A DNA stretch of 64,000 nt from Corynebacterium casei LMG S-19264 (lineage in GTDB: Bacteria > Actinomycetota > Actinomycetes > Mycobacteriales > Mycobacteriaceae), in the NCBI RefSeq assembly GCF_000550785.1, contig NZ_CP004350.1, positions 2,522,009-2,586,008 of the forward strand, read 5' to 3'. The notes below the pieces were generated by a model. The model made no database searches, was not told the DNA's origin, and saw only the letters and a program-made list of their open reading frames with translations. This document shows positions 49,471 through 58,674 of the stretch, in pieces; the stretch's first letter is position 1, and every line of letters begins with the position of its first letter. A program made the translations under genes and the position numbers.

Positions 49471-50961
49471 ATGGGCTTCTGCGACGTACCTGTCCTCTCC
49501 TCGGTCTGCGACACCGCAGGGGAAGCCGCGGCCAGCCTCGTATCAGCACCATTCGAGTGGCTGGCCGCGGGCATGGGCGCGGCCGCGGAATGGATGTTCG
49601 AGTCCGTCTGGAAGATCTTCGACACCACGACCCTGGTCGATGTCACCAGCGGCGAATACGTCGAGGTCTTCAACTTGATCTTCGGCATCGCGATCTTCGT
49701 GATGCTGATCTTCTTCTGCCTGCAACTGATCACCGGGATGATCCGCCGAGAACCCGGCGCGCTCTCCCGCGCAGCCTTCGGACTGGCCAAGAGCGTACTC
49801 GGATCCTTCGTCGTGCTCACCCTGACCGCCCTACTGCTCGAGATCGTCGATCAGCTGTGCATCGGCATCATCCAAGCCGCCGGCGAGACCACCGAGTCGA
49901 TGGGCGCGAAGATCACCGGCCTGGTCGCCGCGCTGGCCACCCTGAACATCACCGCGCCGGGAGTCGGCGCGATCATCTCGATCTTCCTCGGCGGCCTCGC
50001 GATCTCCGCGGCCGCGATCGTGTGGCTGAGCCTGCTCATCCGCAAAGCACTGCTGCTGGTCGCCGTGGTCCTGGCCCCGTTCGCGTTCGCCGGGGCCTCC
50101 TGGGATGCCAGTCGCGGCTGGATCGGCAAATGGTCGATGTTCGTCCTCGCGTTGATCTTCAGCAAGCTCGTCCTGGTCATCATCCTGCTCGTGGCCGTCA
50201 CCCAGGTCTCAGCACCGATCGAGGCGGATCTGGCCTCGGTCGCCGATCCTCTCGCCGGAATCGTGCTCATGGCGCTCGCCGGGTTCGCGCCCTATCTCAC
50301 CTACAGATTCCTGTCTTTCATCGGCTTCGACCTCTACAACTCGATGGGCTCCGAGCAGGAAGCGAAATCGGCACTGAACCGGCCGATGCCGACACCGGGC
50401 AAGCCGCAGGGCAACAGCCCGAACAAGGTCCTCGACGGAAAGTCCGACAAAGGCGGCGACGGCGGAGGCGGGGGGAAGAAGTCCGGCAACAGCTCGAGCC
50501 AGGCCGCCACTCTTGGTCCCGGCGGTGGCACCGGTGGCTCCGGTGCCTCCAGTGCAAGTGCGGGGTCGGCGGGTGCTGGTTCGGCCGGAAGTGCTGGAGC
50601 CGGCAGCGCGGGCGCTGGAGCGGGCGCGGGTGCCGGGGCCGGCGCAGCTGCGGCCGGGCCGGCCGCAGCGGTCGTGGCTGGTGCCGCGGTCGCGAAGAAG
50701 GCCGCCACCGCCGGCCCCGAAGCAGGCCAAGCCCTGGCCGGACAGGCAGAGACGGCAACCGAGGGCGCCGAGAAGCCCTCCCAGGACACCACGACCTCGA
50801 CACCGGCCCCGGTCGATACCCCGGCCCCGAACGCCGCCCCGGCGTCCTCGCCGGTGCCGAAGTCGCCGCCGGACACGTCCTCACCGAAACCGTCCGCGCC
50901 CAAGCAGGGCCCGAATCGGCAGGGTCCGAAGCCCTCAGGCCCGACGAGTGGGAAGGAGTAG
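49471..50961 (+). CDS. VirB6/TrbL-like polytopic conjugation protein
   Basis: The protein is 496 residues. Six or so transmembrane helices lie within residues 60-290 (FNLIFGIAIFVMLIFFCLQL; LGSFVVLTLTALLLEIV; GAIISIFLGGLAISAAAIVW; MFVLALIFSKLVLVIILLVA; GIVLMALAGFAPYLTYRFL). The C-terminal 190 residues are low-complexity and cytoplasmic or surface-exposed: Gly/Ser/Ala runs followed by a Pro/Ser/Lys tail. This layout matches VirB6/TrbL-type channel components of actinobacterial ICEs. It lies between the pilin-sized proteins and the SCO6880-like gene. The Gly/Ala repeat section may vary between strains by slippage. Confidence 0.82.
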   Translation: MGFCDVPVLSSVCDTAGEAAASLVSAPFEWLAAGMGAAAEWMFESVWKIFDTTTLVDVTSGEYVEVFNLIFGIAIFVMLIFFCLQLITGMIRREPGALSRAAFGLAKSVLGSFVVLTLTALLLEIVDQLCIGIIQAAGETTESMGAKITGLVAALATLNITAPGVGAIISIFLGGLAISAAAIVWLSLLIRKALLLVAVVLAPFAFAGASWDASRGWIGKWSMFVLALIFSKLVLVIILLVAVTQVSAPIEADLASVADPLAGIVLMALAGFAPYLTYRFLSFIGFDLYNSMGSEQEAKSALNRPMPTPGKPQGNSPNKVLDGKSDKGGDGGGGGKKSGNSSSQAATLGPGGGTGGSGASSASAGSAGAGSAGSAGAGSAGAGAGAGAGAGAAAAGPAAAVVAGAAVAKKAATAGPEAGQALAGQAETATEGAEKPSQDTTTSTPAPVDTPAPNAAPASSPVPKSPPDTSSPKPSAPKQGPNRQGPKPSGPTSGKE

Positions 50962-50967
50962 TCCCTC

Positions 50968-52434
50968 ATGTCCACGGAAACCTCCACGGAGTCCGGGACC
51001 GCCCTGGTCCCGGCGAAGTTCAGCCGCCTGACCCGTCGGGGCATCCTGCTCGGGCTCTCGGCCTCCCAGCTGGTCACCCTCGGCATCGCCGGGGTGAGCC
51101 TGGTCGGCTCCTTCTACGGCGGCGGCGGGGCGCTGTTCCTGCTCACATCACCGATCTGGATCCTCGGTGCGGCGATGACCTGGATCCCCATCAGCGGTCG
51201 CCCCGCGGTGGAGTGGGTGCCGATCGCCGGCTGGTGGGTGTGGCGGGCCAGCATGGGCCAGCTGATCTACCGGCGCCGGATCGTCATGCCCCGCCCGGCA
51301 GGCACCCTTGCCCTGCCCGGTGATGCCGCCCGACTGCGGGAGTATTCCGATCCCGAGACCGGGGCCGGCATGATCCACGACCCCACGGCCGCGACGCTGA
51401 CGGTGATGATCGAACTCTCTCATCCGGCGTTCGTGTTACTGGACCCGGTCGAGCAGAACCGCCGCGTCGAATCCTGGGGTCGTGTGCTGGCCACGATCTG
51501 CCGCTCGGGCCGGATCAGTCAGCTCCAAGTCTTGGAGCGCACCCTGCCCGACTCCGGGCAGGGCCTGGCCGAATGGTGGTCCGCCCACGGCAGCGACGAC
51601 GGCTCGTGGGCGGCGACGACCTACGCCGAGCTCATCGACCGGGCAGGCCCTGCCGGGGAGAGGCATGCGACCACGCTGAGTCTGAGCCTGGACATGAAGC
51701 ACGCCGCCCGCCAGATCCGCACCGCCGGCGGCGGCCTGCGCGGGGCGGCGAACATCCTCCGCCAGGACATGTCCACCCTCGCCTCAGCGCTACGGGCAGC
51801 CGACCTGTCCTTCACCGACTGGCTGAGCACCGGCCAGATCGCGGTGATCCTGCGCTCGGCCTACGACCCGGCCATCGCTGCGACCCTGGAACGCCACGGC
51901 GAGATCGGCCAGGACCTGGCCACCGCCGGCCCGGTCGCTGTGACTGAACGGTGGGGGCACCTGCGCACCGACTCCGCGTTCCACGCGGTGCTGTGGATCA
52001 GCGAGTGGCCCCGGGCGATGGTCCACCCCGGGTTCCTCTCACCTGTGCTGCTCTCGACCGGTATCCAGCGGGCGTTCTCGTTGATCTGCACCCCGCTGCG
52101 CACCGATCAGGCCGCGAGAGATATCCGCAAGAAGAAGGTCGAGTACATCTCCGACCGGACCCAGCGCGCCCGGATCGGGCAGATCGAAGACGCCGGGCAC
52201 AGCGCCGAATTCCAGGACGTGCTCCAGCAAGAGGCCGATCTGACCGCCGGCCACGGCGTCGTGCGCTACACGGGCCTGATCTCCGTCTCGGCCGAAACCC
52301 TCGATGACCTCGACCGAGACCTGGCCGCACTCGAACAAGCTGCGATCCAGGCCTCCTGTGAGACCCGCCGCCTGGTCGGACAACAGGCCCGCGCCTTCAC
52401 CGCCGCGGCCCTGCCCCTGTGCCGTCGGGTCTGA
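50968..52434 (+). CDS. SCO6880-family conjugation protein
   Basis: The protein is 488 residues. Two N-terminal hydrophobic segments (LVTLGIAGVSLVGSFYGGGGALFLL and PIWILGAAMTWIPIS, about 35-75) resemble PrgI-like anchors, followed by VEWVPIAGWWVWRASMG. The large soluble part contains ALRAADLSFTDWLSTGQIAVILRSAYDP and GWL-type sequences shared by SCO6880-like proteins of Actinobacteria. In those elements the protein works next to a VirB4-like ATPase encoded downstream; here the ATPase follows at 53365. It may represent the PrgI-plus-VirB4-N-terminus part of a split ATPase. It starts at ATG 50968, 6 bp after the VirB6-like stop. Confidence 0.88.
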   Translation: MSTETSTESGTALVPAKFSRLTRRGILLGLSASQLVTLGIAGVSLVGSFYGGGGALFLLTSPIWILGAAMTWIPISGRPAVEWVPIAGWWVWRASMGQLIYRRRIVMPRPAGTLALPGDAARLREYSDPETGAGMIHDPTAATLTVMIELSHPAFVLLDPVEQNRRVESWGRVLATICRSGRISQLQVLERTLPDSGQGLAEWWSAHGSDDGSWAATTYAELIDRAGPAGERHATTLSLSLDMKHAARQIRTAGGGLRGAANILRQDMSTLASALRAADLSFTDWLSTGQIAVILRSAYDPAIAATLERHGEIGQDLATAGPVAVTERWGHLRTDSAFHAVLWISEWPRAMVHPGFLSPVLLSTGIQRAFSLICTPLRTDQAARDIRKKKVEYISDRTQRARIGQIEDAGHSAEFQDVLQQEADLTAGHGVVRYTGLISVSAETLDDLDRDLAALEQAAIQASCETRRLVGQQARAFTAAALPLCRRV

Positions 52435-52513
52435 CCCTTCGCGTGCACCTCCGTGCTATCTCCGCTCCCGCCCTGCAGCCGGAGCGTCCACCTTCGACTC
52501 AGGAGAGCTGATC

Positions 52514-53368
52514 ATGCCGACCTACTCCGATCCCGCCCGTGATGCCGCCGAGACCGCCGAGGCCACACGCGGTCTGGCCCACGCCATCCACGCCATCTCC
52601 CGTCCCGAGACGATGCCCGGCATCGTTGGGGACCTGCTGGCCACCACCCGGCGCCTGCGCGAAACCCTCGAGGTCCTGGCGCAGACGCACGTGTACTACA
52701 TCGACCGGGCCAGCACCGATGCCGGGGACTTCAAGACCGGTGAGGCCCATGCCTTCGCCGCCGCCGACGCGCTCGATGAGGCTGTCACCCTCATCGATGA
52801 CGTCGAAGCTCGCCTGGACCGGGCCGGCACCCACGCCCACCTCATCGCCTGGCAGCCGTCCCCGGAACCGGACCCGCAGTGGCTAAACGTCGTCTTCCTC
52901 CAAGGCCAGGACGCCGATGAGGTCATCGAGATCATCGACGACGAAGGCGAAGACGCCGCGATCGATCACCTGCAGGCCTTCGACGCCGGTGCCGAGACCA
53001 CCGACGCCGCTCTGACCAACGGCTACGTCTACACCACCCCGCCGATACGGGCCTTGGACCACACCGCCTCCGGTGAGGGCTACATGATGGTCTACAACCG
53101 CGACCTCGGCCACGTCGGCCTCTACCGGACCTTCACCCCGGACCCGGACGACGCCCTCGACACACCCGCCGCCCCCGCAGTGCCGGACCACAGTCATGTG
53201 CCGGGCTTCCCGCGCCCGGTGATCAAGCCGGCCCCGCGCCAGGCACCTGCCGGGCAGAGCCCTGCTCCACCGTCTTCTGGGGCGACGCAGTCGTCGCGCC
53301 GGGACAGCTCATGGTTCGAACACCCCGGTGTCGCCGCGGTCAAGGACAGCCGAGGGCTGGGACGATGA
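52514..53368 (+). CDS. Hypothetical transfer-region protein
   Basis: The protein is 284 residues with AGGAGAG upstream of ATG 52514. Residues 1-105 are helical (ARDAAETAEATRGLAHAIHAI; GEAHAFAAADALDEAVTLIDDVEARLDRAG) and typical of small proteins carried between SCO6880 and VirB4 genes. Residues about 115-215 form an alpha/beta domain (WLNVVFLQGQDADEVIEIIDDEGEDAAIDHLQ). The tail is disordered and Pro-rich. The stop overlaps the ATPase start (ATGA at 53365), so dosage is linked to it. A GTGCACCT octamer lies 63 bp upstream of the start. Function is unknown. Confidence 0.7.
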   Translation: MPTYSDPARDAAETAEATRGLAHAIHAISRPETMPGIVGDLLATTRRLRETLEVLAQTHVYYIDRASTDAGDFKTGEAHAFAAADALDEAVTLIDDVEARLDRAGTHAHLIAWQPSPEPDPQWLNVVFLQGQDADEVIEIIDDEGEDAAIDHLQAFDAGAETTDAALTNGYVYTTPPIRALDHTASGEGYMMVYNRDLGHVGLYRTFTPDPDDALDTPAAPAVPDHSHVPGFPRPVIKPAPRQAPAGQSPAPPSSGATQSSRRDSSWFEHPGVAAVKDSRGLGR

Positions 53369-54849
53369 GCCGGGACGACGACGAGCGACTGCACACCTCC
53401 GTGCTGGTCGCCCCTGCCTCTGAACGGCGCCGCTCCCGCAAGGCTCGCCGGGCCGCGGCCACCGCGATCCAGGCCAAGCAGAACCGCCAGCACATGGCCG
53501 CAGCGAAGGCACGCGCCGAGGCCGAACGCGCCGAACGCCGTGCCCGGGCGTACCTGCCGGCCTCCGGGGAGCCGGGGCCGGCAGCGCTGCGCACCCCGGG
53601 CCGGTTCCGGTTGCCGCGGCATCAGGACACCACCGCCAGCCTGGCCGCGGCCTATCCCTTCTTGGCCGAAGGGGGCCTGGGCAGTGAAGGCGTGTTCATC
53701 GGTCAGGACCTCTACTCGGGGGCCAGCTTTGTCTATGACCCGTGGGTGCTCTACGCCCGCGGCGTGATCACCGCCCCGAACGTCGTGGTCGCCGGCATCG
53801 TCGGCTCGGGCAAGTCGGCCCTGGCCAAGAGCCTCTACACCAGAAGTCTGCCGTTCGGACGGCGCGTGTACGTGCCCGGTGATCCCAAGGGTGAGCACAC
53901 CCGGGTCGCCCAAGCCGTGGGCGGGCGCGCCATCGCGCTGGGCCACGGGCTGCCGAGTCGGCTCAATCCCCTTGATGAGGGCTACCGGCCCAGCGGCATG
54001 ACCGATGCCGAGTGGTCCTCCACGGTCGCCTCCCGCCGCCGAGACCTGATCGGAGCACTGACGGAGACCGTGCTGACCCGGCCGCTGACGCCGCTGGAGC
54101 ACACCGCGATCGACACGGCCCTGGCCGCGACGGTGCGGGAGAACGACACGCCGATCTTGCCGATGGTCGTCGAGCACATCCTCAACCCTTCCGACGATGC
54201 CGACGGACGTTTGACCGAAGACGGCAGGATCGCCGGCCATGCCCTGCGTCGGCTCGTGGTCGGGGATCTCGCGGGACTTTTCGACGGTCCCTCGACCGAG
54301 ATGTTCGACCCTACGCTGCCGATGATCAGCCTGGACCTGTCCCGGGTGACGGAGAACAACACGCTGATGAGCGTGCTCATGACCTGCTCGTCGGCCTGGA
54401 TGGAGGCGGCCCTGTTGGACCCGCGCGGCGGTCAGCGGTGGTGCGTCTATGACGAGGCGTGGCGGATGATGAGCCACCCCCCGCTGCTGCGGCGGATGGA
54501 CTCGCACTGGCGGCTGGCCCGCCATTACGGGATCGCCAACCTCATGCTCTTTCACCGGATCTCGGACCTGGAAGCCGTCGGCGATCAAGGATCGGCGATG
54601 CGTTCGATCGCGGCCTCCCTGCTGGCCAACGCCGAGACCCGCGTGATCTACCGGCAGGAAGCCGACCAGCTCGGCTCCACCGCCAAGGCCCTGGGCCTGA
54701 CCGGCACCGAAGAGTCCTTATTGCCGACCCTGAGTGTTGGGCAGGGGCTGTGGAAGATCGCCTCGAGATCCTTTGTCACGCAACACCAACTCCACCCCGC
54801 CGAGATGGATCTGTGGGATACCAGCGCTCGCGCGGCCGGGAAAGTCTGA
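53365..54849 (+). CDS. VirB4/TraC-type conjugation ATPase
   Basis: The protein is 494 residues. A basic coiled N-terminus (RRRSRKARRAAATAIQAKQNRQ) leads to the AAA+ ATPase domain. Walker A is VAGIVGSGKSALAK (about 150-163) and Walker B is RWCVYDEAWRMM (about 360-371). LARHYGIANLMLFHRISDL follows as the sensor region. It supplies energy for assembly of the mating channel and DNA transport in the membrane. Compared with full VirB4 proteins the N-terminal non-ATPase domain is missing; the SCO6880-like protein encoded upstream could supply it. It is the last gene of the co-directional transfer operon. Confidence 0.9.
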   Translation: MSRDDDERLHTSVLVAPASERRRSRKARRAAATAIQAKQNRQHMAAAKARAEAERAERRARAYLPASGEPGPAALRTPGRFRLPRHQDTTASLAAAYPFLAEGGLGSEGVFIGQDLYSGASFVYDPWVLYARGVITAPNVVVAGIVGSGKSALAKSLYTRSLPFGRRVYVPGDPKGEHTRVAQAVGGRAIALGHGLPSRLNPLDEGYRPSGMTDAEWSSTVASRRRDLIGALTETVLTRPLTPLEHTAIDTALAATVRENDTPILPMVVEHILNPSDDADGRLTEDGRIAGHALRRLVVGDLAGLFDGPSTEMFDPTLPMISLDLSRVTENNTLMSVLMTCSSAWMEAALLDPRGGQRWCVYDEAWRMMSHPPLLRRMDSHWRLARHYGIANLMLFHRISDLEAVGDQGSAMRSIAASLLANAETRVIYRQEADQLGSTAKALGLTGTEESLLPTLSVGQGLWKIASRSFVTQHQLHPAEMDLWDTSARAAGKV

Positions 54850-54958
54850 AAGCACCGTCCTGGTCCACAAGCTTCGCCGACGCTTTGGTTTCCACAGGCA
54901 GTCGACACCTTTGGACCGTCGCGATCGAGACTAAATAGTAGTTGTTATGCTCTGGGCC

Positions 54959-55660
54959 TCAGGATGCGACAGCGGTCAGCAGCCGAATACCAGAGTCCGC
55001 AAGTGCTGTCGTGCCTGCATCGGTTAAACGCACCGCTCGGGTGGCACCGAGACGTTCAATCCATCCCTTGTCGAAGAATACCGAGCACAGTTCTTTTCCG
55101 AGCGGTCCGGCCAGGTGGAAACGTCTCTCGGTTGAGTCCATGCATGGAGTGGCAGTCACCGACTGCGCGTGCGGAAGCCCCCACGCGGCCAGCAGCTCAC
55201 GACCGGCGGCGGTGGGCTCCCACATTTCGTTCAGGCAGTCTCTATCGTGAAGCTGTTCTGCGAGTGCGACACCGAGGCGACCCGCGAGGTGCTTATAGCA
55301 CGTGCGTCCAGCCCGGGCGCGGTCGGTGGCGGAGGAGGCCCGAAGACTGTGGGCGGTGTCGAACTTCGACTGCGCAACGATACCAAGACTCTCAATGACG
55401 CGGGCGATGTCGCTACCAGCAAGGCGGACGTAACGATGCCGGCCTTGGCGGATGTCGAGGACGAGCCCCCGCTCGGTGAGAAGGTCCACGTGTTCCGAGG
55501 CGGTCGAACGCGCGAGGCCACAGTAGTTCGCCAGCTCGCCGACCGTCCATGCACGCCCATCCATCAGAGCGGAGCACATCGCTGCGCGTGAAGCGTCGGC
55601 CAGCGCGGCGGCGGTCCGGGAGATATCCGGAAGAGCCTCGGGAAACGTGCGCGTGTCCAT
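54959..55660 (-). CDS. ArsR-family transcriptional regulator
   Basis: The protein is 233 residues, starting at ATG 55660 (GGAGGGATG context). The winged-helix is ALADASRAAMCSALMDGRAWTVGELANYCGLARSTASEHVDLLTERGLVLDIRQGRHRYVRLAG (about 15-85). The C-terminal half is longer than usual ArsR proteins and may be an effector domain (CYKHLAGRLGVALAEQL; GLPHAQSVTATPCMDSTERRFHLAG). It is divergent from the ThiF operon, and a perfect CTGTTCGG...CCGAACAG palindrome lies in the 96-bp gap. It most likely represses that operon. Confidence 0.88.
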   Translation of the reverse strand: MDTRTFPEALPDISRTAAALADASRAAMCSALMDGRAWTVGELANYCGLARSTASEHVDLLTERGLVLDIRQGRHRYVRLAGSDIARVIESLGIVAQSKFDTAHSLRASSATDRARAGRTCYKHLAGRLGVALAEQLHDRDCLNEMWEPTAAGRELLAAWGLPHAQSVTATPCMDSTERRFHLAGPLGKELCSVFFDKGWIERLGATRAVRLTDAGTTALADSGIRLLTAVAS

Positions 55661-55681
55661 CCCTCCAGTATGAGCCCCTGT

Positions 55682-55703
55682 CTGTTCGGCAACCACCGAA
55701 CAG
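55682..55703. promoter_or_regulatory. Operator palindrome of the ArsR regulator
   Basis: CTGTTCGG-N6-CCGAACAG is a perfect 8-bp inverted repeat in the divergent gap, 22 bp upstream of the regulator start and 50 bp upstream of the ThiF gene. Size and spacing match ArsR-family sites. Confidence 0.8.
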
Positions 55704-55720
55704 TTCCTGGACAAGACTCA

Positions 55721-55756
55721 ATGCCATCGCATCTGTCGTATTCAGAGGAGGAATGA
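55721..55756 (+). CDS. Possible 11-codon leader or precursor ORF before ThiF gene
   Basis: ATG 55721 opens MPSHLSYSEEE and stops at TGA 55754-55756, which overlaps the ThiF start ATG (TGATG). There is no clear ribosome site of its own, and its last codons double as the AGGAGG of the ThiF gene. It could be a coupled leader, a microcin-C-like mini-precursor, or chance. Confidence 0.25.
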   Translation: MPSHLSYSEEE

Positions 55757-56634
55757 TGAGTACGGGACGTCCGCAGTACCGTGGCACCTACGACGACGAC
55801 TTCTACTGGGAGAGGGTCAATCGCAACCTCGGCTGGCTCGGCGACACCACCGAGGAGCAGCGCGCCAGGCAGGAAAGACTCCGCGACTCTGTGATCGGGG
55901 TCGTTGGCACCGGAGGCATCGGTGGCGCAGTTGCCGCCCGTTTGGTGCGCATGGGAGCACTAAATCTGAAGCTGGCCGATCCCGACCATTTCGATCTCAC
56001 GAACGTGCAGCGGCAGTACGGTGCCGGACGCGACACGATTGGTCGGAACAAGGCCGAAGTGGTCGCTGAGCAGGTTTACGACCTCACAGGCGATGTCAAC
56101 ATCGATGTGTTTCCTGAAGGTATCACTCCGGACTCGGCCGAGGAATTCATGGACGGGTGCGACTATGTCATGGACCAGATGGAATTCTTCCAGATCAAGA
56201 ACCGGTATGCCCTGCATCGAGCGTTCCGCGCCTCGGATCGGTGCAAGTTCATGTTCAAGATCCCGACAGTGGCTCATTCGACGATCATCTTCACCTATAC
56301 GAAAGACTCGATGCCGATCGAAGAGGTCTATGACCTTCCCGAGGACGCCGAATTCACGCCGGAGGTCACACGGCGGCTGATGGAACGGATCATGCCCGAG
56401 TACCAGGACTTCCCGTCGGAGAAGACCCTGGACGAATGGTTTGTGAAGAACCAGACCATGCCGATTTTCGGAGCCTGCCCCCCGTTGGCCGAAGGTGTCC
56501 TTGTCGAACGCTTGGCCCAAGAGATCATGGACCTGCCCGGCCGGGTGCCGCTTCCCGTGCAGCCTGGGTACGCCCTCTTCGACACCCTGACGTGGCGGGC
56601 GAAGCTGGTGGAGAAGGCGTGGTGGGCACAGTGA
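55756..56634 (+). CDS. ThiF/E1-like adenylyltransferase
   Basis: The protein is 292 residues. The E1-type nucleotide-binding core is IGVVGTGGIGGAVAARLVRMG (about 47-67), followed by LADPDHFDLTNVQRQYGAG and RNKAEVVAEQV, giving the ATP-binding Asp, Arg and Lys. Such enzymes activate a C-terminal carboxylate as acyl-adenylate (ThiS, MoaD, or the peptide of microcin C via MccB). No ubiquitin-like or sulfur-carrier gene is nearby and the zinc CxxC pairs of MoeB/ThiF are absent, which favours a natural-product role. AGGAGG lies at 55746-55751; ATG 55753 is an alternative start. The next gene overlaps its stop (GTGA). Confidence 0.88.
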   Translation: MSTGRPQYRGTYDDDFYWERVNRNLGWLGDTTEEQRARQERLRDSVIGVVGTGGIGGAVAARLVRMGALNLKLADPDHFDLTNVQRQYGAGRDTIGRNKAEVVAEQVYDLTGDVNIDVFPEGITPDSAEEFMDGCDYVMDQMEFFQIKNRYALHRAFRASDRCKFMFKIPTVAHSTIIFTYTKDSMPIEEVYDLPEDAEFTPEVTRRLMERIMPEYQDFPSEKTLDEWFVKNQTMPIFGACPPLAEGVLVERLAQEIMDLPGRVPLPVQPGYALFDTLTWRAKLVEKAWWAQ

Positions 56635-57208
56635 ACACACGATTCGTCCTCATCACCGAGACCAACTCACTGTTCGGCTATGAGTTTCTGCACCGTCTCC
56701 TCGCTGACGAGCGAAGCAACCTGGCAGCGGTCGTCACACGGGCGCCCGGCGTTCTCTGCGACTACTACCTCGACGATGACGTGCAGGTCGATGTCGCTAC
56801 CGAGGCTCGCCAGAACGGCGTCGACGTGTATCAGCCCGAGAACCCCAATGCTTCCGAAATCGTGGAGGCGATGCGCGCGCTGGCTCCGGACTACATCATC
56901 GTGGCGAACTACCAACTGCAGGTCGGACGCGAGCTGAGGGACGTGCCCGCTGTGGACATCCTCAATTTCCATCCGAGCCCGCTGCCACGCTATGCAGGAC
57001 TGGCCCCTTATTACTGGATGGCTCAGAACCACGAGGCCCAGGGAGGAGTCTCGGCAATCCGCATGAGCGCGGGCCTCGACGACGGGCCTCTCATCGCTCA
57101 GCAGCTGCTGAGCCTGCGCGGGGACGAGACGCCTGATGAAGTCCGTGCCTCCCTCTCTGTCAGGCTGGTTGTGAGTCACTCAGTCTGACACTGAGAGGAA
57201 CACTAACC

Positions 57209-57655
57209 ATGACCATCACTACTGGATACAGCGTGGCAGAGATCCGGTCTTTCCTGGTTCAGTACGACCAGATCCCCTTCGGACAGAAGGGCAAATGGGT
57301 CGATGCTCAACCGTTCACGCGAAAGCAGCTGTACACGTGGATACGAGCTCTCGTTACCGGCGACCTCGACCGCGGACTCGTCCCGCGGAACAATGACCCT
57401 ATGACCTATGCGGCACGGCGGAAGAAGATGACCGAGGAATTGACCTCGGACCGTGAGAAAGCCCTGATGAAGGAACTCGCGGTCAAGGAGGCGGCTCTGG
57501 CCGCGAAGGAGAAGGAACTGGCGTCCCAAGGTGAGGAGATCCGCAGGCTGGAAGAGACGGCGAACAGCTTGGGAAAAGCTATCGGGCTCTTGCACAGCAG
57601 GAACGTGTCAGAGCCCGACGCGGACGAGGAACAGTCGAGTCCGAAGAATTCCTGA
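57209..57655 (+). CDS. IS3-family OrfA (helix-turn-helix, coiled coil)
   Basis: The protein is 148 residues. An N-terminal HTH-like part (MTITTGYSVAEIRSFLVQ; FTRKQLYTWIRALVTGDLDRG) is followed by a long charged coiled coil (KKMTEELTSDREKALMKELAVKEAALAAKEKE). This is the DNA-binding, regulatory partner of the transposase. GAGAGGAAC precedes ATG 57209. It ends 2 bp before OrfB, so a fused OrfAB could arise by frameshifting. The gene is intact. Confidence 0.88.
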   Translation: MTITTGYSVAEIRSFLVQYDQIPFGQKGKWVDAQPFTRKQLYTWIRALVTGDLDRGLVPRNNDPMTYAARRKKMTEELTSDREKALMKELAVKEAALAAKEKELASQGEEIRRLEETANSLGKAIGLLHSRNVSEPDADEEQSSPKNS

Positions 57656-57657
57656 CC

Positions 57658-58674
57658 ATGGAGAACACCCTCGTGTTCGACCTCGTCGAGTCTGGCCTGT
57701 CACAGCGCCGAGTTCTTGACGTCGTGGGCCTGTCACGGTCTACGTGGCATTACCGGCTCAACCCGCGCCAGACTACGGCTGAGCCGGTGGCGCATCGGGA
57801 CCGGGCCTATCCGAACCGCATCGATGCTGAAGCGAAACAGCAGATTAAGACACTCATCGAAGCAGGGTGGGCCGATGATCACTCGGTTGATCATGCATTC
57901 GCGCGGGCCTGGGACGACGGGATCATGGTCGCGTCCCAACGCACATGGTGGCGCATCGCTGCCGATCTGGAGGATCAGACCAAACGGCCGCAGGTCGCCA
58001 CGCGCAAGGGCACAAGGCAGCCCCGTGAGATACCGGTGCTGGTGGCGACCAAGCCGGGGCAAGTGTGGTCATGGGACATCACTGATGTGAAGTCGGTCTG
58101 GGCACACGTCGTGTTCAAGGTGTACTCGATCATTGATATCTTCTCCCGCAAGATCGTGGGATATCGGGTCGAGCACCGCGAGTCCGATGACCTTGCAGTG
58201 GAGATGTTCGAAGACGCTATCACGAGATATGGTGCCCCGGAGTTCGTGCATGCCGATTCTGGAGCGGCGATGAAGTCCGCGGTGTTGAAAGAAGTCCTGG
58301 CCGTTCATGGCACTGAGACAACGCATAACCGACCGTATGTGTCTAATGACAACCCGTATTCGGAGTCAGCGTTTCGCACGATGAAGTATCGGCCGGCGTA
58401 TCCCGTCGTGTTTGATGACCTTGATGATGCTCGAGACTATGTCGGTGCGCATGTGCAGTGGTACAATACTGAGCATCGTCACTCCGGGATCGCTCACTTC
58501 ACCCCGGACCAGGTCCAAGACGGGTCCTGGAACACAGTATGGGAGAAACGACAGGACACTCTGGCCAAGTATTACGCGCAGCATCCGGAACGGTTCGCGA
58601 AACCACCGACGACCCCGGCACCAGCCGAGGTCGTCGGGATCAACCATCGAGAGATAGACACGCTAGCAGCGTGA
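57658..58674 (+). CDS. IS3-family transposase (OrfB, DDE integrase core)
   Basis: The protein is 338 residues. The HTH-like N-terminus (LSQRRVLDVVGLSRSTWHYR) is followed by the rve core with catalytic D in VWSWDITDVKSVWAH, D in FVHADSGAAMKSA and E in NDNPYSESAFRTMKYRP. The C-terminal WYNTEHRHSGIAHFTPDQV is the standard end. It appears complete, so this element may still be mobile. Its insertion is what disrupts the formyltransferase gene. Confidence 0.93.
   Translation: MENTLVFDLVESGLSQRRVLDVVGLSRSTWHYRLNPRQTTAEPVAHRDRAYPNRIDAEAKQQIKTLIEAGWADDHSVDHAFARAWDDGIMVASQRTWWRIAADLEDQTKRPQVATRKGTRQPREIPVLVATKPGQVWSWDITDVKSVWAHVVFKVYSIIDIFSRKIVGYRVEHRESDDLAVEMFEDAITRYGAPEFVHADSGAAMKSAVLKEVLAVHGTETTHNRPYVSNDNPYSESAFRTMKYRPAYPVVFDDLDDARDYVGAHVQWYNTEHRHSGIAHFTPDQVQDGSWNTVWEKRQDTLAKYYAQHPERFAKPPTTPAPAEVVGINHREIDTLAA

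Noticed and set aside
50513..50700. Gly/Ser/Ala repeat region as a separate repeat element
   Set aside because: It is the low-complexity tail of the VirB6-like protein, in frame and without nucleotide-level tandem units long enough to call.
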